From assembly GCA_041635475.1 (NCBI GenBank), contig JBFKVA010000001.1, positions 1 through 64,000 of the forward strand: 64,000 nucleotides of DNA. Reading direction: 5' to 3'. How positions within the stretch are numbered: position 1 is the stretch's first letter; the number at the start of each line of letters is the position of its first letter. The DNA is from GCA-020352575 sp041635475 (GTDB taxonomy: Bacteria; Actinomycetota; Acidimicrobiia; Spongiisociales; JAENVV01). The notes below the pieces were generated by a model. That model saw only the letters and a program-made list of their open reading frames with translations. It ran no database searches and was not told the origin of the DNA. Of this stretch, positions 42,849 through 51,582 are shown one piece after another. The position numbers and the translations under genes are program-made.

Positions 42849-44753
42849 TCAGCCCGATCCTGACCGGTAGTGGGTCACCACCTGCTGCACGACTTCGTCG
42901 ATGGTGAGCGTCGACGTGTCCAGGATCCAGGCATCGACGGCCGGGCGCAGAGGGGACGCATCCCGGGTCGAGTCGACCTCGTCCCGGCCGGCCAGGCGGG
43001 CGAGTTCCTCCCGAGGGTCGGTTCCGTCCTCCAGGGCCCGTCGTTGTGCTCGGACCTCGGGGCTGGCGTCGAGGTAGATCTTGCAGGCTGCGTCGGGGAA
43101 GACGACCGTCCCGATGTCCCGGCCCTCGACGACGACGACACCGCGGGCCGACGTCACCCACTCGCGTTGTCGGTTGACGAGGTGGCTGCGGACCGCGGGG
43201 TGAGCGGACACGGCTGACACCGCGGCGTTCACCGCCGGGGACCGGATCTCCGACGACACGTCGACGCCGTCGATGTCGATGCTGCCTTGGTCGTAGCTGA
43301 TGGTCACCTCGCCCAGTCGGGCTGCGATCGCGTCGCCGTCCTCCGGGTCGATGCCGGACCGGAGCGCCAGCAAGGTCGCCGCCCGATAGAACGCACCGGT
43401 GTCGAGCCGGGTTCCGTCCAGTGCCTCGGCCACGGCCGTGGCCACCGTCGTCTTGCCCGTCCCGGCGGGGCCGTCGATGGCGATGACCGGGAGCTTCGCG
43501 GTGGCCTCGTCCAGCGCCGTCCAGAACCCTGGCCACGTCTTGGAGACGCACCCCGGTTCGGCGATTCGGATCCCGGGGACCACCAGACCGAGAAGGGCGA
43601 AGCTCATGGCCATCCGGTGATCGTCGTACGTGGCGACCGTGGCGCCGTGCAAGGGGCCGGGAACGACCTCGATCGAGTCGGGCCCGCAGGTCACCGTGGC
43701 CCCCACCTTGGTCAACTCCGTCTCGAGGGCCGCGAGGCGATCCGTTTCCTTGAGGCGGAGGGTTCCCAGGCCCGTGAACCGACTGGTGCCTCGAGCAGCG
43801 GCCGCGGCCACGGCCAGGGCAACGGCGCCGTCGGGGCAGGACGCCAGGTCGGCGTCGGCTCCTCGCAGCCCTCCTTTGGGGCCGTGCACGGTCACTTCGT
43901 CGCCCCAGTCGACCATTGCCCCCATCTTCTCGAGCACCCTCAGGACCCCCATGTCGGCCTGGGAGGAGGTGCCGGGCAGGTCGGCAACGGTGACCACCCC
44001 AGCGGTCATGGCGGCACCCACCCACGGATAGACCGCGGCGGAGGCGTCCGGCTCAACGGTGAAGGCGGTTGCCCGGTACCCACCGGGACCCACCACGATC
44101 GTCGTCTCCCCGACCTGGACCGTTGCTCCGAACGCTTCCATGACCTCGGCGGTCGTGACGAGGTACGGCCGGGACGCCGGGGATCCGACGAGGTCGAGCG
44201 TCAGGCCCTTGGGGAGGCAGGGGCCGATGAGCATGAGCGCGGTGACGAACTGGCTCGAGAGCGTCGCGTCGACGGGCGTCCGACGGCCCCGTACCGGGCC
44301 CCGGACGACGACGGGGGGAACGCCCTCCTCGCCCATGTACTCGACGTCCGCTTCCAACGTGCGCAGTGCCGACACGAGCGGCCCGACGGGGCGTTGCCGC
44401 ATCCTGGCCGTGCCGTCGAGGACCGTCGGTCCAGTGGACAGCGCCGACACTGCGATGAGGAACCGCATCGTCGTCCCGGACGCCCGCGCTTCGATCACCC
44501 GCTCGCCGGCTGCGGGACGGGCAGGAGTGATGGTGAGGGTGCCGTCGCGCCTCTCCAGCCGATGGCCCAGGGTGGTCAGGCCCGCGATCATGGCCTCGGC
44601 GTCGTCGCCGGCGAGTGCGCCATCGACGCGGCTGGTGCCATCCGCCAACGCCGCGCACACGAGGGCCCGGTTGGTGATGGACTTCGAACCGGGAACCACG
44701 ATCCGTCCTTCGACCCGTCGGCCGGACTCCATCACTCGCGCGGGATCGTTCAT
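42849..44753 (-). CDS. aroA-cmk: fused EPSP synthase and cytidylate kinase (AroA-Cmk)
   Basis: A 634-residue fusion. Residues 1 to about 419 are 3-phosphoshikimate 1-carboxyvinyltransferase, with GSKSITNRALVCAALADG, LSSQFVTALML and KETDRLAALETEL. Residues 420-634 are cytidylate kinase, with the P-loop IDGPAGTGKTT near 425, RLDTGAFYRAA and VVVEGRDIGTVVFPDA. One chain thus serves aromatic amino acid synthesis and CMP/dCMP phosphorylation. The linker is only a few residues. The ATG is chosen by TACGAT 7 nt upstream, leaving off an upstream Gly/Pro-rich stretch. Confidence 0.94.
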   Translation of the reverse strand: MNDPARVMESGRRVEGRIVVPGSKSITNRALVCAALADGTSRVDGALAGDDAEAMIAGLTTLGHRLERRDGTLTITPARPAAGERVIEARASGTTMRFLIAVSALSTGPTVLDGTARMRQRPVGPLVSALRTLEADVEYMGEEGVPPVVVRGPVRGRRTPVDATLSSQFVTALMLIGPCLPKGLTLDLVGSPASRPYLVTTAEVMEAFGATVQVGETTIVVGPGGYRATAFTVEPDASAAVYPWVGAAMTAGVVTVADLPGTSSQADMGVLRVLEKMGAMVDWGDEVTVHGPKGGLRGADADLASCPDGAVALAVAAAAARGTSRFTGLGTLRLKETDRLAALETELTKVGATVTCGPDSIEVVPGPLHGATVATYDDHRMAMSFALLGLVVPGIRIAEPGCVSKTWPGFWTALDEATAKLPVIAIDGPAGTGKTTVATAVAEALDGTRLDTGAFYRAATLLALRSGIDPEDGDAIAARLGEVTISYDQGSIDIDGVDVSSEIRSPAVNAAVSAVSAHPAVRSHLVNRQREWVTSARGVVVVEGRDIGTVVFPDAACKIYLDASPEVRAQRRALEDGTDPREELARLAGRDEVDSTRDASPLRPAVDAWILDTSTLTIDEVVQQVVTHYRSGSG

Positions 44754-44760
44754 GATCCGA

Positions 44761-44766
44761 ATCGTA
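44761..44766 (-). promoter_or_regulatory. -10 box (TACGAT), leaderless start of aroA-cmk
   Basis: On the minus strand TACGAT ends 7 nt before the ATG, in the 43-nt gap after the pseudouridine synthase gene. Confidence 0.55.
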
Positions 44767-44796
44767 GGGCCGGACACCCGGGGCTCGTCCCCGGCA

Positions 44797-45546
44797 TCAT
44801 TCACCTCTCGGGGTGTCGGCGGGCCTGCCCCCCGAGGCGGCCTTGTAGAGCGAGCGCACCTCCTGGAGCGTCAGGGGGCGAAACCTGCCGGAGCGAAGTG
44901 ATCGATCGGACACGGGACCGATGGCAGTCCGAAAGAGGTCGGAGACGGGATGCCCGATGGCTTCGCACATCCGACGGACCTCCCGGTTGCGCCCCTCCCC
45001 CATCGTCATCTCCAGCAGGGTGTGGTCGCCACGGCGGTCGATGATCCTGGCGGAGAGCGCCGATGCGGGCCCGTCGTCGAGGTGGACACCGTGGACGAGA
45101 CGTCGGGCATCGGCGTCCGCGACATGGCCGGACACCCGAACCGAGTAGGTCTTTGCGACCCCGAAGCGGGGGTGGGTCAGGCGAAGTGTGAGCTCGCCGT
45201 CGTTGGTGAGCAGGAGCAGTCCGCCGGAGTCCATGTCGAGGCGTCCCACCGGGTGAAGGCCGGGGTCGTCGGGTACGAGTTCCATCACGGTCTGCCGCCC
45301 ATGCGTGTCCTCGACGGTGGACACGACCCCGACCGGCTTGTTGAGGAGGTAGTAGACGAGACCGGGCCGGACCGGGAGTTCGACTCCCCTGACCGTGACG
45401 GTGTCGACGTCCGGGTCGACCTTGTCGCCGAGGGTGGCGCGCCGCCCGTTCACCTTCACATGTCCCTCTGCGATGAGCACCTCGGCCGCCCGGCGAGAGG
45501 CGAGGCCGACACGAGCGATGACCTTTTGCAGGCGTTCAGTCGCCAT
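44797..45546 (-). CDS. RsuA/RluB-family pseudouridine synthase
   Basis: A 249-residue enzyme with an N-terminal S4 domain (LQKVIARVGLASRRAAEVLI, GHVKVNGRRATLG) and a synthase domain whose catalytic Asp is Asp104 in GRLDMDSGGLLLLTNDGEL. GEGRNREVRRMCEAIGHPV completes the family. It modifies ribosomal RNA. Start overlaps scpB by 11 nt. Last gene of the pyrG-scp run. Confidence 0.93.
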   Translation of the reverse strand: MATERLQKVIARVGLASRRAAEVLIAEGHVKVNGRRATLGDKVDPDVDTVTVRGVELPVRPGLVYYLLNKPVGVVSTVEDTHGRQTVMELVPDDPGLHPVGRLDMDSGGLLLLTNDGELTLRLTHPRFGVAKTYSVRVSGHVADADARRLVHGVHLDDGPASALSARIIDRRGDHTLLEMTMGEGRNREVRRMCEAIGHPVSDLFRTAIGPVSDRSLRSGRFRPLTLQEVRSLYKAASGGRPADTPRGE

Positions 45547-46093
45547 CGGCGCCGAACCCCGCCTCCAGGCTGTCCAGGAAGCTGGCCGGTGGCACATGAT
45601 CGGCGAGGTCCGGCAGGTCCGCCATGGAGTCGACGCCGACCTTCTCGAGGAAGAGATCGGTCGTCGCGAACACGGCCGGGTTCCCGGGGATCGGCAGACG
45701 TTTGGCCTCCTGGATGAGCCCCCGGCGCTCGAGGGTGCGGAGTGCCGCCTCGGAGTCGACGCCCCTGATCTCGGACACCTGCGCGCGGGAGACGGGTTGC
45801 TTGTAGGCGACCACGGCCAGGCATTCCAGGGCCGCCTGCGACAGCCGAGCTGCCGACGGCGACGCCGCGAACCGCTCGACCCATGGGAACGCCTCTGCCC
45901 GGGTGACGAGACGCCACCCACCGGCTGCCTGGCGCAGTTCGATGCCTCGGCTCACGAGGGACGCCCCGAGCTTGGCCAGCTCTGCCTCGACCTCCTGGCG
46001 GGGCACCTCCAGCACCTCGGCCATCTCGGCGACCGGCACCGGACGTTCCGCCACGAAGAGGAGCGCTTCCAGGATGGCGTCGGTCTCCATCAT
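45536..46093 (-). CDS. scpB: segregation and condensation protein B
   Basis: A 185-residue ScpB with two winged-helix domains: ILEALLFVAERPVPVAEMA, then LSQAALECLAVVAYKQPVSRA and RGVDSEAALRTLERRGLI. It forms the SMC-ScpA-ScpB condensin. Overlaps scpA by ATGA, and the next gene by 11 nt. Confidence 0.96.
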   Translation of the reverse strand: MMETDAILEALLFVAERPVPVAEMAEVLEVPRQEVEAELAKLGASLVSRGIELRQAAGGWRLVTRAEAFPWVERFAASPSAARLSQAALECLAVVAYKQPVSRAQVSEIRGVDSEAALRTLERRGLIQEAKRLPIPGNPAVFATTDLFLEKVGVDSMADLPDLADHVPPASFLDSLEAGFGADGD

Positions 46094-46815
46094 CGCTCCG
46101 CTCGTTTGATGACGATGTCAGACAACCAGTCCTCCTGGCTGACCTCGAGCAGACCCCAGCGGGCGAGCTCGAGCAGCGCGAGGAAGTACGCGACAACCTC
46201 CACTCGCCGCTCGAGGTCGGACACGACGGCGTCGAACGTCGTCTCGATGTCGTCGGCGAGGCGGCGCCGGAGGTCCTCGATCGCCACCTCCACCGAGGGG
46301 AGATCGAGATCGAGGTGGTCAAGCTCGGGCTCGCGAGGCCGTCGCAGGATCCTGATGGCGAGCGCGGCCAGCCCCACTGCATCGATCGGGACCCGCACCT
46401 CAACCGTTTGCTCGCCGACCTCTTCGGTGATGCCAAGGGTCCGTGGGAGGTGACGGGCTCCGTCCTGGAGTCTGAGACCGATGACCGCGGCCACGTCCTT
46501 GAAGGTGACGCAGGCGAGAAGGCGGCTGAGCAGGCGGTCACGCTCTTCCATGAGGGCCAGCTCCTCGTCGAGGTCGAGCTCGGCCGTCGTGGGCAGGAGC
46601 TGGCGGGCCTTGAGCTGGATGAGGGTGGTCGCGATGAGGAGGAACTCGCTCGTCACGTCGAGGTTCAGGACCCGCATTTCGTCGAGGTAGGAGAGGTACT
46701 CGGTGACGAGGTCACCGAGGCTGATCGCGGTGACATCGACCTGGTGGCGGGTGATGAGCTGGAGGAGGAGATCCAGTGGACCCTCGAACGCCGCCGTCTT
46801 CACCTCGTACGTCAT
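46090..46815 (-). CDS. scpA: segregation and condensation protein A
   Basis: A 241-residue kleisin: FEGPLDLLLQLITRHQVDV, then LGDLVTEYLSYLDEM and FLLIATTLIQLKARQLLP are family blocks; the C-terminal winged helix ends ARWGLLEVSQEDW. It bridges the SMC heads with ScpB. Starts 7 nt after the HD gene. Confidence 0.95.
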   Translation of the reverse strand: MTYEVKTAAFEGPLDLLLQLITRHQVDVTAISLGDLVTEYLSYLDEMRVLNLDVTSEFLLIATTLIQLKARQLLPTTAELDLDEELALMEERDRLLSRLLACVTFKDVAAVIGLRLQDGARHLPRTLGITEEVGEQTVEVRVPIDAVGLAALAIRILRRPREPELDHLDLDLPSVEVAIEDLRRRLADDIETTFDAVVSDLERRVEVVAYFLALLELARWGLLEVSQEDWLSDIVIKRAER

Positions 46816-46822
46816 GCCTGCC

Positions 46823-47335
46823 TCATCGCTCGTGGTCCCCCTCCACCAGGAGCGCCCAATCCCCAGGGTCGATCCCGGGGAGTCGCGCTCCGTGGTGCGC
46901 GGCCGCGAACCCGACCACGACACCGTCGAATCCCGCGTGCTCGAGCTCCCGGGCGCCTACCGGACCGTGGTCATTGTAGAGGCCGAAGCGGGATCCCTCG
47001 TGGGTTGGCCGACGGTGCAGCACGGTGGCGATCGTACGCCCCACGGCACCGAGGCGAGCGTGGCGCTTGCCGATGTCGTGGAGCAGGGCTGCCACGGGCA
47101 GGTCGACGCGGTCTGGCGCGCGGGCATTCACGAACCGGGCAACGTCGTGGGCGTGGCGTTGATCGGGGATCGGCTGGGCCCAGAAGAGCCCAGGGCCCGG
47201 CCCGGATCCGAGCCGGCCGGCAACCCAGGCCTGCTCGGATGGGCGAAGCGGCTTGGCGAAGAGGACGGCGAAGAACCTTCGGATGAGGTGGCGTGCCGTC
47301 CTGGACCTCCCGGTCAGGATCGTGTCCGCTTGCAC
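46823..47335 (-). CDS. HD-domain phosphohydrolase-like protein
   Basis: About 170 residues with an HD motif pair: RHAHDVARFV and AALLHDIGKRHARLG, and a later GFAAAHHG. HD proteins are metal phosphohydrolases, often on nucleotides; the substrate is unknown. The start is uncertain: GTG (47335) overlaps the dksA-like gene by 22 nt, while a CTG that overlaps its stop as CTGA is also possible. No ATG fits upstream of the conserved part. Confidence 0.7.
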   Translation of the reverse strand: MQADTILTGRSRTARHLIRRFFAVLFAKPLRPSEQAWVAGRLGSGPGPGLFWAQPIPDQRHAHDVARFVNARAPDRVDLPVAALLHDIGKRHARLGAVGRTIATVLHRRPTHEGSRFGLYNDHGPVGARELEHAGFDGVVVGFAAAHHGARLPGIDPGDWALLVEGDHER

Positions 47336-47661
47336 TCGACGCACAGCACGGCGTTGGGGCGGAACTCCAGTCGTTCCGGGGAGATCTCCTTGCCACAGGC
47401 CTGGCACGTGCCGTAGGTGCCCGCATTCAGCCGTGCGAGGGCCACCTCGACCGACCGCAGCTCTTCGACCATGCGTTCGATGAGCCCGAGGATCTCCGAC
47501 CGTTCCGCGGTGATGGCGGCCGCATCGGCGAAGCCCTCACCCAGGTCGAGGTCCGTGCGCAGGTCACCATCCGGGTTTGCCCCCAACTCCTCGAGCTGGT
47601 GGATGAGCTTGGCCTTCTCGTCATCGAGGGCTGCGCGGACCGCGCTCTCGTTGATGGTCAT
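47314..47661 (-). CDS. DksA/TraR-like zinc-finger protein
   Basis: A 115-residue protein with a coiled N-terminal half and a C4 zinc finger CQACGKEISPERLEF, then PNAVLCVECKRTRS, as in the DksA/TraR/DnaK-suppressor family. Members bind RNA polymerase through its secondary channel. AAGGAGGA lies just before the ATG. It overlaps the Nudix stop (ATGA) and is followed by the HD gene. Confidence 0.92.
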   Translation of the reverse strand: MTINESAVRAALDDEKAKLIHQLEELGANPDGDLRTDLDLGEGFADAAAITAERSEILGLIERMVEELRSVEVALARLNAGTYGTCQACGKEISPERLEFRPNAVLCVECKRTRS

Positions 47662-48266
47662 TGCTCCTCCTTGGGGCTTTCGCGGACGCCTGATGTGACG
47701 TCGGCTGGAAGTCTACCGGTCGGGGGGGCGGGGCCCGGCATGCACCCGGCCAGGGCGAGGGCGGCGATCGTGATGGCATTGATGATGGCGCCGTCCTCGA
47801 TCATCGCCCTGAGGGTGGCAGGTGGCACCTCGACCACGTCGGCGAGCGCCTCCTCGGCGTCGGCCGGGCGCCGGGGCACCGCCACGAGGTCCGTCGCCAG
47901 GAAGAGGTCGATGCTCTCGTCGAGGACACCGGGGCTCGAAACCAGTCGACCGAGTTCGTCCAGCCGTCCCGGTGCTCGGCCGACCTCTTCGACGCACTCC
48001 CGGAAGGCCGTTGCCTCCGGCGCTTCTCCCGGTTCCCGGAGTCCGGCGGGGATTTCCCATATCCAGTCCCTCACGGCGGAGCGGTATTGACGGATCATCC
48101 ACACCCCGGCGGACCCGATGGCAACGACGGCCACCGCCCCTGGGTGCGTGAGACGATCGCGGCGGAGGCCCCTGCCGTCGTCCGCGATGAGGTGGTCGCG
48201 CTCAAGGGTGTTGAAGACGCCGGACCCGAGGGTGACCGTGCCGATGAGCCGGAACGGTGACGTCAC
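47658..48266 (-). CDS. Nudix hydrolase (ADP-ribose pyrophosphatase-like)
   Basis: A 202-residue Nudix enzyme. The Nudix box G-x5-E-x7-R-E-x2-E-E-x-G is complete in GLREPGEAPEATAFRECVEE followed by VGRA. QYRSAVRDWIWEIPAGL fits ADP-sugar pyrophosphatases of the NudF/ADPRP type. The GTG start overlaps pyrG (GTGA). The C-terminal 20 residues look disordered. Confidence 0.9.
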   Translation of the reverse strand: MTSPFRLIGTVTLGSGVFNTLERDHLIADDGRGLRRDRLTHPGAVAVVAIGSAGVWMIRQYRSAVRDWIWEIPAGLREPGEAPEATAFRECVEEVGRAPGRLDELGRLVSSPGVLDESIDLFLATDLVAVPRRPADAEEALADVVEVPPATLRAMIEDGAIINAITIAALALAGCMPGPAPPTGRLPADVTSGVRESPKEEQ

Positions 48267-49909
48267 CCCACGCGCTCGTCGGCCAGGAGACGGACGTCGC
48301 CCGCTGCCTGGTCGGCATGGGTGGCTGCTGCCGCCACGAGGCCGGCGAACAGTGGATGGGGCGTGTCTGGGCGCGACTTGAACTCCGGATGGAACTGGGA
48401 TGCCACGAAGAAGGGGTGATCGGGAAGCTCCACCATTTCCACCAGGTGACGATCCGGTGACATTCCCGACAGGACGAGCCCGGCCTCCTCGAGCTGACCG
48501 CGGTACTTGTTGTTGACCTCCCAGCGATGCCGATGGCGCTCGTAGATGACCTCCTCCCCGTAAAGGCGCCTGGCCAGTGAGCCCTCGGCGAGTCGGCAGG
48601 CGTAGAGCCCGAGCCGCATCGTTCCTCCCATGTCCTCGACGTCCTCCTGTTCCTCCATGAGGGCGATGACCGGGTGGGGTGTGGTGGGGTCGAACTCGGT
48701 GGAGTGGGCGCCGGCGAGCCCGACCGCGTTGCGGGCGAACTCGATGACCGCCGACTGGAGGCCGAGGCAGAGGCCGAGGAACGGGATGCCTTGTTCCCGG
48801 GCATGCCTGATCGCCAGGATCTTCCCCTCGACGCCCCGCAGGCCGAACCCGCCGGGGACGACGATGCCGTCGAGGTCCTCGAGGTACGCCGATCCCATGA
48901 GTCCCGGGAGTTCGTCGGAGGGGATCCACCGGATGGTCACGGCGGTGCCGTTGGCGAGTCCGCCATGCTTGAGGGACTCGACGACGCTCAGGTAGGCATC
49001 GGGGAGGTCGACGTACTTGCCGACGAGACCGATCGTGACGGTTCGGCTCGGGGTGCGCAGGCGTTCGACCATGGCCTCCCACTCGGTGAGCAGGGCCGGT
49101 GGGGCGTCGATCCCCAGCTTGGCCGCCACCACGGTGTCGAGCCCGGCGTCACGCATGTGGATCGGCACCTCGTAGATGTCGTCGGCATCGACGGCGTTGA
49201 TCACGGCCGCCGCCGGAACGTCACAGAAGAGGCTGATCTTGCGTCGGATGGAGTCGTCGATCGCCCGGTCGGACCGCACGACGATCACGTCCGGATGGAT
49301 GCCTCGACTCCGCAACTCGGCAACGGAGTGCTGGGTGGGCTTGGACTTCAGCTCCTCCGCCGAGGCGATGTAGGGAACGAGGGTGACGTGGATGTAGCAC
49401 ACGTTTTCACGGCCGACGTCGTTGCCGAACTGGCGGATCGCCTCGAGGAACGGGAGCCCTTCGATGTCACCGACGGTCCCACCGAGTTCGCTGATCACGA
49501 CGTCCACGTCGTCTCGCTCCCCCATTCGCCTGATGCGGGCCTTGATCTCGTTCGTCACGTGGGGAATCACCTGCACGGTGGCGCCGAGGTAGTCACCTCT
49601 GCGCTCCTTGGCGATGACCGTCTGGTAGATGGACCCCGCGGAGACCGATGCCTCGCGGCGCAGATTGACACCGGTGAACCGTTCGTAGTGGCCGAGGTCG
49701 AGGTCGGTCTCTCCCCCATCGTCGGTGACGAAGACCTCACCGTGCTGGAACGGGTTCATGGTCCCGGGGTCGACGTTGATGTAGGGGTCGAGTTTCTGCG
49801 TGACGACGCGCAGGCCGCGGTCCTTGAGGAGGCGTCCGAGCGACGCTGCGGTGATGCCTTTGCCAAGGCTCGAGACCACGCCACCCGTCACGAAGATGTA
49901 TCTCGTCAC
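48263..49909 (-). CDS. pyrG: CTP synthase
   Basis: A 548-residue enzyme making CTP from UTP. The synthase domain opens TRYIFVTGGVVSSLGKGITA, with LDPYINVDPGTMNPFQHGEV; the C-terminal class-I glutamine amidotransferase domain has the nucleophile elbow FLGLCLGLQSAV and a His-Glu pair near the end (HPEF). GTG start with TACATT 8 nt upstream, leaderless. First gene of a long operon to the RsuA-family synthase. Confidence 0.97.
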   Translation of the reverse strand: MTRYIFVTGGVVSSLGKGITAASLGRLLKDRGLRVVTQKLDPYINVDPGTMNPFQHGEVFVTDDGGETDLDLGHYERFTGVNLRREASVSAGSIYQTVIAKERRGDYLGATVQVIPHVTNEIKARIRRMGERDDVDVVISELGGTVGDIEGLPFLEAIRQFGNDVGRENVCYIHVTLVPYIASAEELKSKPTQHSVAELRSRGIHPDVIVVRSDRAIDDSIRRKISLFCDVPAAAVINAVDADDIYEVPIHMRDAGLDTVVAAKLGIDAPPALLTEWEAMVERLRTPSRTVTIGLVGKYVDLPDAYLSVVESLKHGGLANGTAVTIRWIPSDELPGLMGSAYLEDLDGIVVPGGFGLRGVEGKILAIRHAREQGIPFLGLCLGLQSAVIEFARNAVGLAGAHSTEFDPTTPHPVIALMEEQEDVEDMGGTMRLGLYACRLAEGSLARRLYGEEVIYERHRHRWEVNNKYRGQLEEAGLVLSGMSPDRHLVEMVELPDHPFFVASQFHPEFKSRPDTPHPLFAGLVAAAATHADQAAGDVRLLADERVG

Positions 49910-49917
49910 GGAAGGAC

Positions 49918-49923
49918 AATGTA
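49918..49923 (-). promoter_or_regulatory. -10 box (TACATT), leaderless GTG start of pyrG
   Basis: On the minus strand TACATT ends 8 nt before the GTG, with no Shine-Dalgarno sequence. Confidence 0.45.
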
Positions 49924-49946
49924 GCACGGAGTCGTGCCGACCCCCG

Positions 49947-51545
49947 TCAGTTGATCCGCCGGGCGCCGCGACCCGACCACTCCTTCTCGCGCAGGACGTA
50001 CTTCTGGATCTTCCCCGTGGACGTCTTGGGCAGCGCCGCAACGAAGTCGATCGTGTCGGGGGCCTTGAAGCCGGCGAGTCGGCTGCGCACGTGGGCGACG
50101 AGGTCTGACGCGCTGCCTTCCGCACCGGGTTTGAGAACGACGAAGGCCTTCGGCCGTTCCCCCCAGGTGTCGTGGGGAACGGCCACGACCGCGGCTTCGA
50201 GGACCGTGGGATGGGACATGATGGCCTGCTCCACCTCGATCGTGGAGATGTTCTCTCCGCCGGAGATGATGACGTCCTTGAACCGATCTCGAAGCTCGAT
50301 GTAGCCGTCCGGGTGCCACACGGCGGCGTCCCCGGAGTGGAACCATCCGCCGGCGAACGCCGTGTCGGTGGCGTCCGGCTCCGCGTAGTAGCCGGCCATG
50401 ACGTTGTTGCCGCGCATGACGACCTCACCCATCGTCTCGCCATCGCGGGGAACGTCGTTCATGTCCTCGTCGACCACCCTGATCGGGTCGGCGATGACGT
50501 ACGCCACCCCCTGCCGGGCCCGACGCTGAACCTGGTCGGCCGGGTCCAGTTCCGACCACCGTGGCTGGATCTCGCACACTGTGTGGGGCCCGTAGGTCTC
50601 GGTGAGCCCGTACACGTGGACGAGGTCGGCTCCCAACTCCGTCATCTGGGCGATGAGGGTGGGACTGGGGGGAGCACCGGCGGTGGTCACGACGAGTCCG
50701 GCTTCTATGAGCCCCGCGTCGGGGTGGTTGGCCATGCCGATGAGGACGGTGGGGGCCGCGTTGAGGTGGGTGATGCCGACGCTGCGAATGAGCCGCCAGA
50801 TCTCGCCCGCCTCGACGGCCCGCAGGGCCACATGGGTGCCTCCGACCGCGGTGACCCCCCACGTCGTGCACCACCCGTTGCAGTGGAACATCGGCAGGGT
50901 CCACAGGTAGACTGACGATGCGGTGTGCCGGCTGTGAATCACCTCACCCAGCGCGTTGAGATAGGCCCCGCGGTGGGTGTACATGACGCCTTTCGGACGC
51001 CCGGTCGTCCCCGACGTGTAGTTGATGGAGATCATTCGTTGCTCGTCGTCGACCCGCCACGGGCGCTCGACGTCCTCGCCGTCGACCTTCCCCCGATCGA
51101 GGAAGTCGGCGTAGGCGGCTGCCTCGATGCCGTCGGCGTCTCCGATGACGATGACATCGTCCAGGGAGGCCCCGTCGAGGATGGGGGCGACCGACGGGAC
51201 AAGGCTCGTATCGACGACGAGGATCCGGGCACCGGAATGCTCGAGGATGTAGGCGATCTCGTCGGGGGCGAGGCGGGTGTTGATGGCGACGAGGACCGCA
51301 TGTCGGAGGGGGACTCCGAAGTGGGCGATCAGCATCTCGGGTGTGTTCGGACAGAGGTAGGCAACCCGATCACCGGGTTCGATGCCGCTCGCCGCCAGGG
51401 CGTTGGCAAGGCGGGTGGCGTGGCCTGCCATCTCCGCGTAGGTGATGGCTTCGTCTCCGTCGAGGATGGCTGTCTTGTCGGGGAAGGCGTCGCGGGACCG
51501 TTCCAGGAACAGCAGCGGCGTCAGCTGTGTGTCGTTGACCTGCAT
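49947..51545 (-). CDS. AMP-binding acyl-CoA synthetase
   Basis: A 532-residue ANL-family ligase. The P-loop is INYTSGTTGRPKGVMYTH, the A5-A8 motifs include YGLTETYGP, GWFHSGD and RFKDVIISGGENIST, and the catalytic Lys is in LPKTSTGKIQKYVLRE. FHCNGWCTTW matches medium-chain or methylmercaptopropionate-CoA ligase relatives. It forms an acyl-AMP and then an acyl-CoA; the acid is unknown. The ATG is set by TACCAT 6 nt upstream. Confidence 0.93.
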   Translation of the reverse strand: MQVNDTQLTPLLFLERSRDAFPDKTAILDGDEAITYAEMAGHATRLANALAASGIEPGDRVAYLCPNTPEMLIAHFGVPLRHAVLVAINTRLAPDEIAYILEHSGARILVVDTSLVPSVAPILDGASLDDVIVIGDADGIEAAAYADFLDRGKVDGEDVERPWRVDDEQRMISINYTSGTTGRPKGVMYTHRGAYLNALGEVIHSRHTASSVYLWTLPMFHCNGWCTTWGVTAVGGTHVALRAVEAGEIWRLIRSVGITHLNAAPTVLIGMANHPDAGLIEAGLVVTTAGAPPSPTLIAQMTELGADLVHVYGLTETYGPHTVCEIQPRWSELDPADQVQRRARQGVAYVIADPIRVVDEDMNDVPRDGETMGEVVMRGNNVMAGYYAEPDATDTAFAGGWFHSGDAAVWHPDGYIELRDRFKDVIISGGENISTIEVEQAIMSHPTVLEAAVVAVPHDTWGERPKAFVVLKPGAEGSASDLVAHVRSRLAGFKAPDTIDFVAALPKTSTGKIQKYVLREKEWSGRGARRIN

Positions 51546-51551
51546 GGGGGG

Positions 51552-51557
51552 ATGGTA
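51552..51557 (-). promoter_or_regulatory. -10 box (TACCAT), leaderless start of the acyl-CoA synthetase
   Basis: On the minus strand TACCAT is followed by CCCCCC and ATG, exactly 6 nt, the same hexamer and spacing as the crotonase gene. Confidence 0.6.
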
Positions 51558-51582
51558 GAACCTCTCCCCGGGGGCCCGTCGG

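Noticed and set aside
43287..45044. Plus-strand frame over aroA-cmk
   Set aside because: Shadow of the fusion gene; Arg/Gly-rich, no known motif.
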